A stretch of DNA of 64,000 nucleotides, from contig JADJUV010000020.1 of NCBI GenBank assembly GCA_016716885.1, positions 1 through 64,000 of the forward strand. Reading direction: 5' to 3'. This DNA is from Candidatus Trichofilum aggregatum. GTDB lineage: Bacteria > Chloroflexota > Anaerolineae > Promineifilales > Promineifilaceae. The notes below the pieces were generated by a model. It had not been told where the DNA came from and did no database searches. It was given only the letters and a program-made list of their open reading frames with translations. The position numbers were made by a program, and so were the translations under genes. Positions 51,703-61,154 of this stretch are shown here, piece after piece. Within the stretch, counting starts at the first letter, position 1, and every line of letters begins with the position of its first letter.

Positions 51703-52303
51703 GCTTCTTACCCTCCTCACGGTGGTCATAACGTATAGGCGCTTCATACACCCTCACCCCAGAGCGAAGGAGCTTGGCCGTAATCTCTGCCTCAATCTCA
51801 AAACGGCGGCTTTCCAGATTAAGTGACTGCATGAGTTCACGGTCAATCAGCTTATAACAAGTCTCCATATCATGGAGACGAACCCCATACAAAATATTGG
51901 TGATCCAGGTCATTCCGTGGTTGCCCCAACGCATCAGGGCCGACCGATTGGATAAATCCCGCACCCCGTAAACCGTCTTGGCCCGCTTGGTTTTATACGT
52001 TTCCAACAAAGCCACATAATCAGACGGGTAATATTCCAGGTCAGCGTCCTGAATAATGACGACATCCCCCTTGGCATGAGCTAAACCGGTACGAATAGCC
52101 GTCCCTTTACCCATATTACGTGCGTGCGTAATCAGCACGACATCGCCTGAGGCTGACTGTTCTAACAAAACTTTGGTCGCTTCATCAGAGCCATCGTCTA
52201 CCACTAACACTTCTTTGGGAACACTGACCTCGTGGACTCGCCGAAGTAATTCAGCCAGGGTAGAGGCTTCGTTATAGACGGGGATAATAACTGTTAAAAG
52301 CAT
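51590..52303 (-). CDS. Family 2 glycosyltransferase (DPM1-like)
   Basis: 237 residues. LTVIIPVYNEASTLAELL, VVDDGSDEATK, ARNMGKGTAIRTG and IQDADLEYYPSDY (the DxD metal site) are typical of GT2 enzymes that transfer sugars to polyprenyl phosphate or other acceptors; LTPWDGLPTLQALLRYRF is the usual C-terminal signature. No membrane segment. AAGGAAAGG precedes the ATG. Its 3' end overlaps that of the MFS gene by 113 bp on the other strand, an uncommon arrangement; the GT homology extends into the overlap. Confidence 0.88.
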   Translation of the reverse strand: MLLTVIIPVYNEASTLAELLRRVHEVSVPKEVLVVDDGSDEATKVLLEQSASGDVVLITHARNMGKGTAIRTGLAHAKGDVVIIQDADLEYYPSDYVALLETYKTKRAKTVYGVRDLSNRSALMRWGNHGMTWITNILYGVRLHDMETCYKLIDRELMQSLNLESRRFEIEAEITAKLLRSGVRVYEAPIRYDHREEGKKLTPWDGLPTLQALLRYRFWRPQPVLAVADKRVEGRTG

Positions 52304-52504
52304 TGGCCTTTCCTTAAATGCAATAATGATCCGTGTTACCCAGGCTCATTTTGAACGAGTTCTTGAGTAACAGCGAAACAGACGCCCGGATTATAGTGGA
52401 AACAGTTGGCGTTGTCAGGTTACATGTTAGAATCAAGTCAATTGTTAAGGACAGAAGTTGAACTTGACCAGACCGTCGGTGGGTGATAGAATTTTGTCCG
52501 CTTT

Positions 52505-52577
52505 GCCCTCATCGTCTAGGGGACCAGGACGCAGCCCTTTCAAGGCTAAAACCGGGGTTCGAATCCCCGTGAGGGCA
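52505..52577 (+). tRNA. tRNA-Glu (UUC)
   Basis: Acceptor GCCCTCA pairs with TGAGGGC, discriminator A. D arm with GTCTAGGGG, anticodon loop CTTTCAA with TTC at 52539-52541, T arm GGGGTTCGAATCCCC. The CCA end is not encoded. Matches bacterial tRNA-Glu. A terminator follows. Confidence 0.95.
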
Positions 52578-52581
52578 CAGA

Positions 52582-52616
52582 AAGGCTTCACCCACCAGTG
52601 AAGCCTTTTTTGTTTT
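52582..52616 (+). terminator. Rho-independent terminator after tRNA-Glu
   Basis: AAGGCTTCAC pairs with GTGAAGCCTT around CCACCA, followed by TTTTTTGTTTT. Confidence 0.92.
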
Positions 52617-52686
52617 CTACTGGCAATTTGGCTGTATCAATCTCCCTTTATCCCATTTTTTTGCGGTGAACCTGAGGAGGACGCTT

Positions 52687-53721
52687 GTGCGCATCGGACT
52701 AAACATTGGTTACTCAGCCGGGCGGATTGAATTACCCCTGGCACTCATTCAAGAGGCAGATCGTTTAGGGGTGTATGCAGTTTGGACCGCCGAGGCGTAT
52801 GGCTCGGATGCGGTGACGCCGCTGGCCTGGATTGGGGCACAAACAGAACACATTAAGCTGGGCACGGCTATCATGCAGATGCCTGCCCGCACGCCAGCGA
52901 ACACGGCCATGACGGCCATGACGCTGAACCAACTTTCTGGTGGGCGTTTTCTTTTGGGTTTAGGCCTCTCTGGGCCACAAGTGGTAGAAGGGTGGCATGG
53001 GGTAGGTTATCGGCGACCACTGGCACGAACCCGTGAATATGTGGATATTGTGCGGGCAATTTTCCAACGGGAAGCTCCCCTGGCCTATAACGGAGCCATT
53101 TATCAAATTCCCTACCGGGGCAAGGACTCTACCGGGTTAGGTAAACCGCTTAAGAGTACACTCAACGCTCAACCGGATATTCCCATTTACCTGGCTTCGA
53201 TTGGGCCGAATAATGTGGAACTGACGGCTGAGTTGGCCGATGGCTGGTTGCCCATCTTTTTCTCCCCCCAACGGTATGCAGAAACGTATCAGGTGTCGGT
53301 AGATGCCGGGTTGGCGAAAGCGGGTAAATCGCTGGCTAATTTTGACATTGCCCCTTCGGTGGCGGTGGTATTGGAAGATAACATGGAAATTGCGTACAAC
53401 ATGGTGCGGCCCATGTTGGCCCTGTATATTGGCGGCATGGGGGCGAAGGGTAAAAACTTCTATTATGATTTGGCGGTGCGTTATGGTTTTGAAGCGGCCG
53501 CGAACGAAATTCAGGAGCTTTACCTGGCCCGGCGTCAGGGTGAAGCGATGATGAAAGTGCCCGCGGAATTGATTGACGAGGTAGCGCTGGTGGGGCCACG
53601 CGGCCGCATTCGTGAGCGACTGTCCCTCTGGCAAAATAGCCCCATCACCACGCTCAATGTGATGCCTATGGGCAGTGATCCCATCGCCACCTTGCAGGCG
53701 ATCATGGAAATGGTCGGGTAA
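52687..53721 (+). CDS. LLM-class (F420/FMN-dependent) oxidoreductase
   Basis: 344 residues from GTG 52687, chosen because GAGGAGG lies 6 bases upstream (GTG 52666 is the alternative). A luciferase-like TIM barrel: IGLNIGYSAGRIELPLALIQEADRLGVYAVWTAEAYGSDA, then GTAIMQMPARTPANTAM, GGRFLLGLGLSGPQVVEGWHG and PIYLASIGPNNVELTAELADGWLP. This pattern is that of F420-dependent members (MSMEG-type LLM). Substrate not known. F420 use fits the NPDR-like protein at 3657-4286. Confidence 0.88.
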   Translation: MRIGLNIGYSAGRIELPLALIQEADRLGVYAVWTAEAYGSDAVTPLAWIGAQTEHIKLGTAIMQMPARTPANTAMTAMTLNQLSGGRFLLGLGLSGPQVVEGWHGVGYRRPLARTREYVDIVRAIFQREAPLAYNGAIYQIPYRGKDSTGLGKPLKSTLNAQPDIPIYLASIGPNNVELTAELADGWLPIFFSPQRYAETYQVSVDAGLAKAGKSLANFDIAPSVAVVLEDNMEIAYNMVRPMLALYIGGMGAKGKNFYYDLAVRYGFEAAANEIQELYLARRQGEAMMKVPAELIDEVALVGPRGRIRERLSLWQNSPITTLNVMPMGSDPIATLQAIMEMVG

Positions 53722-53778
53722 AGGATCACAACGGATTAACAAGATTTACGGTTTTGGGCCTGATCTCTGGTCGAAAAT

Positions 53779-54726
53779 ATGAGCCAACAACAAGAAGAAG
53801 GATTGGTTATTAAAGCGGTAAGCGGGTTTTATACCGTTGAGACCGCCCACGGTTTTGTTGTATGCCAGGTTCCGGGGCGGTTGAAACGGCAAAGACAAAA
53901 CACCGACCTGGTGACGGTGGGGGATCGGGTTACGTTTACGCTTAATGCCGATGGGACTGGTTTGATAGAAAAAGTGGCTGATCGGCATAGCGTTCTTTCC
54001 CGGACACGTACCGCCGCTGGCAATCGCCAGTTATCGGCCGATAAAGAGCAAGTATTAATTGCCAATCCTGATCAGTTGATTTTTGTTATGGCTATGGTTA
54101 CGCCTTCACCCAGTTTACGCATGTTAGATCGTTTTCTGGTGGTGGCGGAAATGAACGACTTACCGGCCATCGTGTGTGTCAACAAAATTGATCTGGTGAA
54201 TCAGGATGATGCCCACGCCATGTTCACTGTTTATGAAAAAATTGGTTACCCCGTGTTGTACACCAGTACCAAAACGGGACAGGGCATCGAAGCGCTGCGG
54301 GATCTACTAAAAGGCAAAATCTCCGTACTGAGTGGTTCGTCAGGTGTAGGCAAGTCCAGTCTGCTGAATGCCATCCAGCCCGGTTTGGGGTTGAAAGTGC
54401 ATACCGTAAGCGAGGCGACTGGCAAAGGGCTACATACGACCCGGTATGCCGAAATGTTTCCTTTGCCCGAAGGTGGTTATGTGGCGGATACACCGGGGAT
54501 TCGGGGTCTGGCTTTGTTTGATATTGAACCGACAGAGCTTGACGCTTATTTTCGGGAGATTGCCCCGCTCGTGTCTGATTGCCCATTTAGTGATTGCACC
54601 CACCGGCATGAGCCGGGTTGTGCCGTTATTGCGGCCGTTAAACGGGGTGAGGTCGCGGCCGAACGGTATGATAGTTATTTGCGCCTCCGTGATGAGCATG
54701 AAGCGTTGGAACGGGATGAGTATTAG
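53779..54726 (+). CDS. rsgA: Ribosome small subunit-dependent GTPase A
   Basis: 315 residues. N-terminal OB fold (VIKAVSGFYTVET...GDRVTF), then a circularly permuted GTPase: NKIDLV (G4) comes before GSSGVGKSSLLNAI (G1, about residue 185), GKGLHTTRYAEM (G2) and ADTPGIRGLALF (G3). A C-terminal zinc site DCPFSDCTHRHEPGC ends the domain. It assists 30S maturation. Length normal. The leader between LLM and rsgA is short, and the two may be co-transcribed. Confidence 0.95.
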   Translation: MSQQQEEGLVIKAVSGFYTVETAHGFVVCQVPGRLKRQRQNTDLVTVGDRVTFTLNADGTGLIEKVADRHSVLSRTRTAAGNRQLSADKEQVLIANPDQLIFVMAMVTPSPSLRMLDRFLVVAEMNDLPAIVCVNKIDLVNQDDAHAMFTVYEKIGYPVLYTSTKTGQGIEALRDLLKGKISVLSGSSGVGKSSLLNAIQPGLGLKVHTVSEATGKGLHTTRYAEMFPLPEGGYVADTPGIRGLALFDIEPTELDAYFREIAPLVSDCPFSDCTHRHEPGCAVIAAVKRGEVAAERYDSYLRLRDEHEALERDEY

Positions 54727-54750
54727 TATCTGGAGTGTGGCGTTTTTGGG

Positions 54751-54826
54751 GCTGACCTTTGGAGATTGAGAGACTGAGAGACTGAGAGATTTCCGGAGGT
54801 CGAACTAATTTTTCGCCAAAGTCGAG
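54751..54826. repeat. Hairpin repeat GCTGACCTYTGG..., copy B (upstream of histidine kinase)
   Basis: About 76 bp matching 21147-21220 at about 80%. GACCTTTGGAGA pairs with TTTCCGGAGGTC, and three GAGAGACT words lie in the loop. It starts 25 bp after the rsgA stop and ends 23 bp before the kinase start. Confidence 0.75.
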
Positions 54827-54848
54827 TTAGTACCTTAGGTAATTGCCC

Positions 54849-55709
54849 ATGATCGATCTGGCTCGGGATGACGTTGCTTTTAATCAGTTGCCGGAGTCGC
54901 GAGATCAGTTGGAGCTATTAGTACAAGAGCGCACGGCTGAACTGGCGGCGGTAAATGAAGAACTGCGCCGTTTTGCTTATATGGTTTCCCATGATTTGCG
55001 GGCACCCCTCGTAAATATGAATGGGTTTTTGGCAGAATTACGGGGGGCGTTGGCGGTGGTACAGGATGTGGTGGAAGGTCTGCGGCCGCATCTCAACGAG
55101 CAACAAAAACAAGCCATCGCCCTTTCCATGTACGAAGATATTCCCGAAGCCCTGGATTTTATCGGATCCTCGGTGCGTAAAATGGCTCGCCTGAGCAACG
55201 CAGTGCTGGCCCTGGCCCAACTCGGGCGGCGGGAACTCACCTTTGAACCGATTGACACCCTGCTCTTAGTCCAGGAAATTCTGGCAACATTGGCTTTTCA
55301 AATTAACCAGAAACAAGTCACTGTCGATATTTCCCCTTTACCAGAAGTAGTAGCCGATCAACTTGCTTTGGAACAGATTATGAGTAATCTGTTGACCAAT
55401 GCTTTAACCTACCTTTTGCCAGATCGTCCGGGGTATATACGGGTGTGGGGTGAAGCGGGGGTTGATAAAACAACATTTTATGTGGGGGATAATGGACGCG
55501 GCCTGGCAGATGCCGAGCACGAAAAAATCTTTGAGCCGTTTTATCGATCCGGACGGCAAGATACACCAGGAGAAGGAATGGGGCTGACTTATGTGCAGAC
55601 CCTGGTACGACGGCACGGTGGGCAAATCAGTTGTCACTCCGAACCAGGCCAGGGAGCTACATTCGTCTTTACTATTTCTAAGCACATGACCGTTATCAGT
55701 AATCGCTAG
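54849..55709 (+). CDS. Short cytosolic histidine kinase
   Basis: 286 residues from ATG 54849. There is no input domain besides a coiled segment (residues 15-45). HisKA has FAYMVSHDLRAPL with His48; HATPase has TNALTYLLPD, GDNGRGLADAEHEKIFEPFYR and GEGMGLTYVQTLVRRHGG. It resembles phytochrome-type kinase cores without their sensor, so it probably works together with another protein. The next kinase on the same strand follows after 385 bp. No response regulator adjoins. Confidence 0.85.
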   Translation: MIDLARDDVAFNQLPESRDQLELLVQERTAELAAVNEELRRFAYMVSHDLRAPLVNMNGFLAELRGALAVVQDVVEGLRPHLNEQQKQAIALSMYEDIPEALDFIGSSVRKMARLSNAVLALAQLGRRELTFEPIDTLLLVQEILATLAFQINQKQVTVDISPLPEVVADQLALEQIMSNLLTNALTYLLPDRPGYIRVWGEAGVDKTTFYVGDNGRGLADAEHEKIFEPFYRSGRQDTPGEGMGLTYVQTLVRRHGGQISCHSEPGQGATFVFTISKHMTVISNR

Positions 55710-56094
55710 GTTTGGTTATACTGAATAGGGTCACAAAATCATATTTTGTTAGCCTGATTCACTCATCTCCGTCTGCGCAAAGTGACAGGTTTGTGAACAA
55801 CGTAACCGTTGAATCCCAGCCAAGTAACAACCTCGCAACAGATCGGTTTCATGGGACACCCTGCCCAACAAAAACAAAGCATCTGAACGGTTATTTCTAC
55901 TATATGCCAGTATTACCTATGCAACTACCAGGGGTGTCCATCACTTGAAGACAGGTAACTCTATTTCAACCCGGTGCTGATAGGATTACAAACACGCATT
56001 TGCTCCTACTGAAAGAGCTGACGCGACGGATGCCAACCATTCAGGGAAAAGTTCGGGGAATTCGTAGCCTCTTTCAGTAGACCCACCTTTTATT
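55710..56094. other. Spacer with 12-bp inverted repeat before kinase
   Basis: 385 bp, lower G+C, without a supported gene. CTACTGAAAGAG (56006-56017) and its perfect complement CTCTTTCAGTAG (56069-56080) enclose 51 bp just before the ATG at 56095. Possibly a leader hairpin or operator; the remainder shows nothing recognisable. Confidence 0.5.
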
Positions 56095-57747
56095 ATGTTA
56101 CAAAGCAACGTCAAACCCGTTCACGTTTTGTATGTTGAAGATGATGTGGGGCTAGCCCGGCTGTTCCAGAAAAAACTGGAGCGGATCGGGTATATTGTCG
56201 ATCTCGTTTATGACGGGGATGCTGGTTTAGCCCAGATTACGCAACAAACCTATGACGTCGTAGCTTTGGATTTCAAATTGCCGGGTCAAGATGGTCTGGA
56301 AATTATGCACAAACTCCTGGATGCTCCCCATCCGCCCATTATCATGATTACGGGTACGGGCAATGAACAGACGGCGGTAGAGGCAATGAAGTTGGGGGCG
56401 AGTGATTACATTGTAAAAGACCCTGATGGCGCGTATTTGGAATTGATGTCTTCAACAATCCAACAGGTATTGTTGCGGCAACAGTTGGTGATAGAACGGG
56501 CGCAAGCGGTAGCCGCCTTACAAAAACGGAACCAAAAATTAGCTCTGCTCAATGAAGCGGGACAGGCCTTAACATCTATTTTTGACCTGGTACAGATTAT
56601 GTCTCGGTTGCTTCAGGCGTTGATTGATTTGACCGATGCCGCCGGGAGTTCGGTCTGGTTGTGGGTACCTATGCGCCATGATTTGCTGGAGTGTCGGGCT
56701 GTGTTTCACTATCGGGGCACACCGCCATTGCAGGGGATTCAGGTGCAGGCAGGTGAGGGGGTGGTCGGTTGGGTGGCGCAACATAATCAACCAGCGATTG
56801 TCCCGAACGCGGCCGCGGACCCTCGTTTTGCCCACCGTATTGACCACAACACCGGGTTTCATACCCATTCCATCATGGCCGTGCCCTTACGCCTGGGTGA
56901 TGGCCTCATTGGCGTCATCGAAGTTGTGAACAAGCGCGAGGGGGAATTTGATGCCGATGATCTGGCCTTTACCCAAACCCTGGCGGCCTCCGCCGCCATC
57001 GCCATCCACAATGCCACCCTGGTAGATGCCCTCCATCAGCGCACCCAGGACCTGGAAGCGCGGAAAAACGAGCTAGATGCGTTTGCGCACACCGTCGCTC
57101 ACGATCTGCAAAATCCGTTATCCCTCATTTCGGGTTATGCTGAGGTGCTGGTAGAAACCGATTTTGCCTTAACTGAAGAAGAAAAAGAAAAAAGCCTGGG
57201 CCACATTTTGGAAAACACGCGCAAGATGAGCAATATCATTGATGAATTGCTCTTGTTAGCCACCGTGCGGCGTGAGGATATCGCCATTTCTCCTGTTGAT
57301 ATGACCCGCACGGTCAAAGAAGCCCGTCGCCGCCTGTTACACGTGATTGAAAAATCGGGGGCTACCCTGACCGCCCCCGCTACCTGGCCGTTGGCGATGG
57401 GCTATTCCCCCTGGGTGGAGGCGGCCTGGGTTAATTACCTGAGCAATGCCCTGCGCTACGGGGGTGAACCGCCGGTGATTGAATTGGGTTCTGTGGCGGA
57501 AGGGGAAGGGATGATTCGTTTTTGGGTGCGGGATCAGGGGCCAGGGATTCCTCAAGAGCAACAAACGCGCCTGTTCCAACCGTTTGAGCAGGTCAATAAG
57601 ATTCGGGCCAAAGGTCATGGTTTAGGGCTTTCGATTGTGCGCCGGATTATTGAGAAATTAGGGGGGCAGGTGGGGCTGGAGAGCCAGGTAGGGCAAGGCA
57701 GTACGTTCTGGTTTACCCTACCCAGAGCAGACGAAGCCAACCTCTAA
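56095..57747 (+). CDS. Receiver-GAF-histidine kinase
   Basis: 550 residues. Receiver (about 9-130) with Asp59 in VVALDFKLPGQDGLE; coiled linker; GAF (about 150-310) with GEGVVGWVAQHNQPAIVPNAAADPRF and VPLRLGDGLIGVIEVVNKREG; HisKA with FAHTVAHDLQNPLSL (His near residue 336); HATPase with YLSNALRYGGEPPV, VRDQGPGIPQEQQTRLF and GHGLGLSIVRRI. A cytosolic relay kinase like the one at 21468 but without PAS. The GAF Ala triplet is from a GCGGCCGC copy. No good ribosome-binding site seen. Confidence 0.9.
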   Translation: MLQSNVKPVHVLYVEDDVGLARLFQKKLERIGYIVDLVYDGDAGLAQITQQTYDVVALDFKLPGQDGLEIMHKLLDAPHPPIIMITGTGNEQTAVEAMKLGASDYIVKDPDGAYLELMSSTIQQVLLRQQLVIERAQAVAALQKRNQKLALLNEAGQALTSIFDLVQIMSRLLQALIDLTDAAGSSVWLWVPMRHDLLECRAVFHYRGTPPLQGIQVQAGEGVVGWVAQHNQPAIVPNAAADPRFAHRIDHNTGFHTHSIMAVPLRLGDGLIGVIEVVNKREGEFDADDLAFTQTLAASAAIAIHNATLVDALHQRTQDLEARKNELDAFAHTVAHDLQNPLSLISGYAEVLVETDFALTEEEKEKSLGHILENTRKMSNIIDELLLLATVRREDIAISPVDMTRTVKEARRRLLHVIEKSGATLTAPATWPLAMGYSPWVEAAWVNYLSNALRYGGEPPVIELGSVAEGEGMIRFWVRDQGPGIPQEQQTRLFQPFEQVNKIRAKGHGLGLSIVRRIIEKLGGQVGLESQVGQGSTFWFTLPRADEANL

Positions 57748-57966
57748 GGGTGTGTTTCATTTCGGTTGAGAGCAAGGAGTGAGCATCCCCAGATGCGAAC
57801 GGGTCGGCATCCTTCGGCAGGCTCAGGACAGGTTCTGGGGCTGCCTTTCTTCTCTAACTCATTTGAAACACCCCCCTAAGACAAACGATTATCTTCAAGA
57901 AAATTAGACGATACGCGGATAAGCGGTCATAATCTCTCTATCTTGTGGGCTAAAAAGGATTGACTC

Positions 57967-58794
57967 ATGTCGGAAAAAATGGAAACGCGGCGCGAAGGAA
58001 ATAAACAGCCGGTGACTGGACGGTCGCGGACGATGGTGATTACGATTGACCGGTTTGTGTTGTGGTTGAGTCGGCACTGGTTGGCGGTTTTTAACGTCGC
58101 GGCCGCGCTCTATGTTGGTTTGCCCATGTTGGCGCCTGTCCTGATGAATGCCGGGGCCACCGGTCCAGCCAGGGCCATTTATGTGGCTTATTCTCCTATG
58201 TGCCACCAGATGGCCTTCCGCTCCTTCTTTCTCTTCGGTGAACAGGGGGCTTATCCCCGTGAACTGGCGGGCACAAGCCTGACCCCGTTTGAGGTTTACA
58301 CCCCTGATCTGTCAGAGTTTCAGGGCATTTCGCCCACTGATAGCGGTCGCTTTTTTAATGCCGCCCGCTCCTTTTTGGGCAACGAAGCGATGGGTTACAA
58401 GATGGCTCTGTGTGAGCGAGATATTGGTATTTACCTGTTTGTGCTGATTGGGGGGCTGATTTTTGCTGTGTTGCGGCCGCGGTACAACATCAAACCATTG
58501 CCCATCCTGGCTTTCCTCATCATCGGTATGGGGCCAATTGGACTAGATGGGTTTAGCCAGTTGTTTGGGTACATGTTCCAGGGTAGCCAAACCGGTATTA
58601 CCGATTTCTTAGCCAATATTTTTGCCGTACGTGAAAGCCCTCCCCTATTACGCACCCTCACCGGCGCCTGGTTTGGCCTGACTCTGGTCTGGTTGGCCTA
58701 TCCCCATGTCAACGCAGGCATGAAGGATACGGAGTTGGAATTGAGTGAGAAGTTGTTACGGGCGGGGGTTATTAAAGTGGATAGCGAAAAGTGA
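57967..58794 (+). CDS. DUF2085 membrane protein
   Basis: 275 residues, about five hydrophobic segments. YSPMCHQMAFRSFFLFGEQGAYPRE and MALCERDIGIYL are the DUF2085 hallmarks (CHQ ... RSF ... C.RD.G), with conserved Cys and His possibly binding metal. Function unknown. The N-terminus (about 30 residues) is basic and soluble. Divergent spacer upstream holds CCCCAGATGC words shared with 40240. Confidence 0.78.
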   Translation: MSEKMETRREGNKQPVTGRSRTMVITIDRFVLWLSRHWLAVFNVAAALYVGLPMLAPVLMNAGATGPARAIYVAYSPMCHQMAFRSFFLFGEQGAYPRELAGTSLTPFEVYTPDLSEFQGISPTDSGRFFNAARSFLGNEAMGYKMALCERDIGIYLFVLIGGLIFAVLRPRYNIKPLPILAFLIIGMGPIGLDGFSQLFGYMFQGSQTGITDFLANIFAVRESPPLLRTLTGAWFGLTLVWLAYPHVNAGMKDTELELSEKLLRAGVIKVDSEK

Positions 58795-58807
58795 TAAGTA
58801 ATTGGTG

Positions 58808-58985
58808 GTAACTACTAAGCCTGTTGCCTGAGCTTGTCGAAGGCAATGGGTAGGCTTCGACAAACTCAGCCCTCGATAGTGTTAGTATGGCTTTTAAGAA
58901 AAAGAGTTTGTTTGTAGTGACCGCTTTAGCGGGCTGGTGTTAGCCCGCTAAAGCGGTCACTACGAACAATGACTTTCATATAGTT
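58808..58985. repeat. Composite repeat, copy 2 (with full hairpin element)
   Basis: TAACTACTAAGCCTG, TGAGCTTGTCGAAGGCAA, CTTCGACAAACTCAG, GTTAGTATGG, then a full GTAGTGACCGCTTTAGCGGGC hairpin (58911-58967), ending near ATATAGTTTGAC. Same order as 21228-21406, which has a deletion in its hairpin. It ends 10 bp before the next gene. Confidence 0.78.
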
Positions 58986-58994
58986 TGACAACAC

Positions 58995-59782
58995 ATGCTT
59001 CGTTATCTGCGCGTTCTGGGCGTTTTTTACAAAGCCGCTTTCCTGGCCGATCTGGAGTACCGGGCGAATTTTGTCAGTAGCCTGATCCTGAGTGTGGTTA
59101 GTTTGGTCTGGTCCGTAGCGGGGGCGTCCGTGTTTTTCCTGCACACAGAGCGCATCGGTGATTGGACGCTCAATGAGTTGTTGATTGTCCTGGGGCTGTT
59201 TGTGCTGTTTTTGGGGTTTGTGGATGCGTTTCTGACGCCGAATGTGCAGGATTTTATGGAGCACATCCGCGTGGGCACGATGGATTTCATCCTGTTAAAG
59301 CCCATCAATTCCCAGTTTCATACGTCATTACGCCGGTTGAATGTGTGGCGGCTGGTGGATGTGTTGATGGGTTTGGGGTTGGTGGTGTACGCGATTAGTC
59401 TGTTGGACACGCGGCCGCAACCCATCCTCATCCTCGCCTTCATTATCCTCTGCCTGTGCGCCCTGGTTATCCTGTACAGCCTCATCATGTTGCTCATCAC
59501 CAGTGCCTTCTGGTTCGTGCAACTGGAAAACATCATGGAACTGCTCTTCACCTTCTACGAGGCGGGGCGCTTCCCGGTCACGATTTTCCCGGTTGGGTGC
59601 GGGCCATTCTCACTTTTGTGGTACCGATTGCTTTTATTACCACTGTGCCTGCTTCCGTGTTACTGGAACGGTTAGATGGCCTATTTGTGGGGTATGCGGT
59701 CGGCATCGCGGCCGCGCTCCTCACCGCCAGCATCCTCTTCTGGAACTACGCCATCCGCCACTACAGCAGCGCCAGCTCCTAA
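58995..59782 (+). pseudogene. ABC-2 type permease (DUF990-like), single frameshift
   Basis: The frame from ATG 58995 reads YLRVLGVFYKAAFLADLEYRANF and six hydrophobic segments, with VGTMDFILLKPINSQFHTSLRR typical of ABC-2 permeases of the DUF990 group. Near 59592 (TTTTCCCGGTTGGG) one base appears to be missing; the shifted frame continues WVRAILTFVVPIAFITTVPASVLL to the stop at 59782. Combined length about 262 residues, as usual. The rest is well conserved, so a sequencing indel is plausible. Neither its ATPase nor the paired permease is next to it. Confidence 0.75.
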
Positions 59783-59790
59783 AAATAGAA

Positions 59791-59831
59791 TAGAGACTGG
59801 AGACTGGGTCGTGACCAGTCTCTAGTCTCTA
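59791..59831. terminator. Fold-back GAGACTGG / CCAGTCTC between convergent genes
   Basis: TAGAGACTGGAGACTGGGTC pairs with GACCAGTCTCTAGTCTCTA with one bulge; more GTCTCT words follow to 59850. Same words as 2456-2530. It lies between the permease and CoA-transferase genes. Confidence 0.6.
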
Positions 59832-59858
59832 GTCTCTTAATCTCTCAGTCTCTCCCCC

Positions 59859-61154
59859 TTACAAATACCCCAACTTCTTCGCCGCCTGGGTCAATTCTTC
59901 CCGGAAATGTGGATGAGAAATACGAATCAACGCCTGTGCCCGTTGGCGTAGCGTTTTGCCGTGCAAAGAAGCCACGCCAAACTCCGTCACTACCCAGTGC
60001 ACGTCATTACGCGTGGTCACCACCCCAGAACCTTCATACAGGGTCGGCACAATCCGGCTGATGGTTCCATCCTGGGCCGTGGACAAACAGGCGATGATCG
60101 GCAGCCCCCCTTTGGAACGGGCCGCCCCGCGAATAAAGTCCACCTGCCCACCCGCTCCACTGTACATTTTGGCCCCAATTGAATCGGCACACACTTGCCC
60201 CGTCAGGTCAATCTGTAGGGCCGAATTGATGGCAACCATACGGGCATTTTGGGCAATGTGGAAGGGGTCGTTGACATAATCCGTGGGGTGCATCTCTATC
60301 AACGGATTGTTATTGACAAATTCATACAGCTTATGGGTGCCAAACAAGAACCCGGCCACAATTTTGCCTGGATGGAACGTTTTGCGACTACAGGTAATCA
60401 CTCCCTGTTCCACCAGATCAATCACGCCATCCGAAAATAGCTCGGTGTGAATGCCCAGATCACGGTGGTTGCCCAGGCATTGCAGAACGGCATCCGGGAT
60501 ACTGCCGATGCCCATCTGTAAGGTGGCGCCATCAGGAATAAGCCCGGCAATGTGTTGCCCGATCTGCAAATGCTCAGCCGAACTGCCCCCTTGCGGTGCT
60601 TCTGGTATGGCATAATCGACTTCCACCACATGATCCAACTGGTTGACATGGATAAAACTATCACCCAGGGTGCGCGGCATCTGCCGGTTGACCTCGGCAA
60701 TGACGATACGAGCCGCCTCAGCCGCCGGTTTGGTTGTGCCCACTTCCACGCCAAAACTACAAAAGCCATGTTCATCCGGCGGTGTCACCGAAATAAGGGC
60801 CACGTTCAGGGGCAAAATACCCGTGCGAAAAAGGCTGGGGATTTCCGACAAAAAGACGGGCGTAAAGTCAGCCCGCCCTTCTTGCACCGCCCGGCGCACA
60901 TTACTGCCAATAAAAAGGGCATTCACCCGAATATGGTCCTGGAATTCGGGGCGGGCATAGGGGGATTCGGCAAAGGTGAGGATGTGTGTGAGTTCTACTC
61001 GGCGCAAGGCGGGCGCACGCTCGATGAGACCCTGGACGAGGCGGGTGGGCACACCAGCCCCCCCACCCAAATAAACACGATGCCCTGGCAAAATGGTCTG
61101 CATCGCGGTAGAAACGTCAGTAATTTTTTGCTGGTAGGTTGCTTCCCAGTTCAT
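59859..61154 (-). CDS. Acetyl-CoA hydrolase/4-hydroxybutyrate CoA-transferase family
   Basis: 431 residues from ATG 61154 (GGAG 8 bases upstream; the longer frame to 61244 adds 30 residues without support). YLGGGAGVPTRLVQGLIER, ISVTPPDEHGFCSFGVEVG, LQMGIGSIPDAVLQCLGNH followed by GIHTELFSDGV, with the Glu expected to form the CoA thioester, and GGQVDFIRGAARSKGG are typical. Such enzymes move CoA between acetate, 4-hydroxybutyrate, butyrate or succinate. The exact acyl group cannot be set. The gene is free-standing. Confidence 0.88.
   Translation of the reverse strand: MNWEATYQQKITDVSTAMQTILPGHRVYLGGGAGVPTRLVQGLIERAPALRRVELTHILTFAESPYARPEFQDHIRVNALFIGSNVRRAVQEGRADFTPVFLSEIPSLFRTGILPLNVALISVTPPDEHGFCSFGVEVGTTKPAAEAARIVIAEVNRQMPRTLGDSFIHVNQLDHVVEVDYAIPEAPQGGSSAEHLQIGQHIAGLIPDGATLQMGIGSIPDAVLQCLGNHRDLGIHTELFSDGVIDLVEQGVITCSRKTFHPGKIVAGFLFGTHKLYEFVNNNPLIEMHPTDYVNDPFHIAQNARMVAINSALQIDLTGQVCADSIGAKMYSGAGGQVDFIRGAARSKGGLPIIACLSTAQDGTISRIVPTLYEGSGVVTTRNDVHWVVTEFGVASLHGKTLRQRAQALIRISHPHFREELTQAAKKLGYL

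Noticed and set aside
55712..55948. 78-residue open frame after the short kinase
   Set aside because: No ribosome-binding site, low-complexity composition and no family resemblance; treated as spacer.
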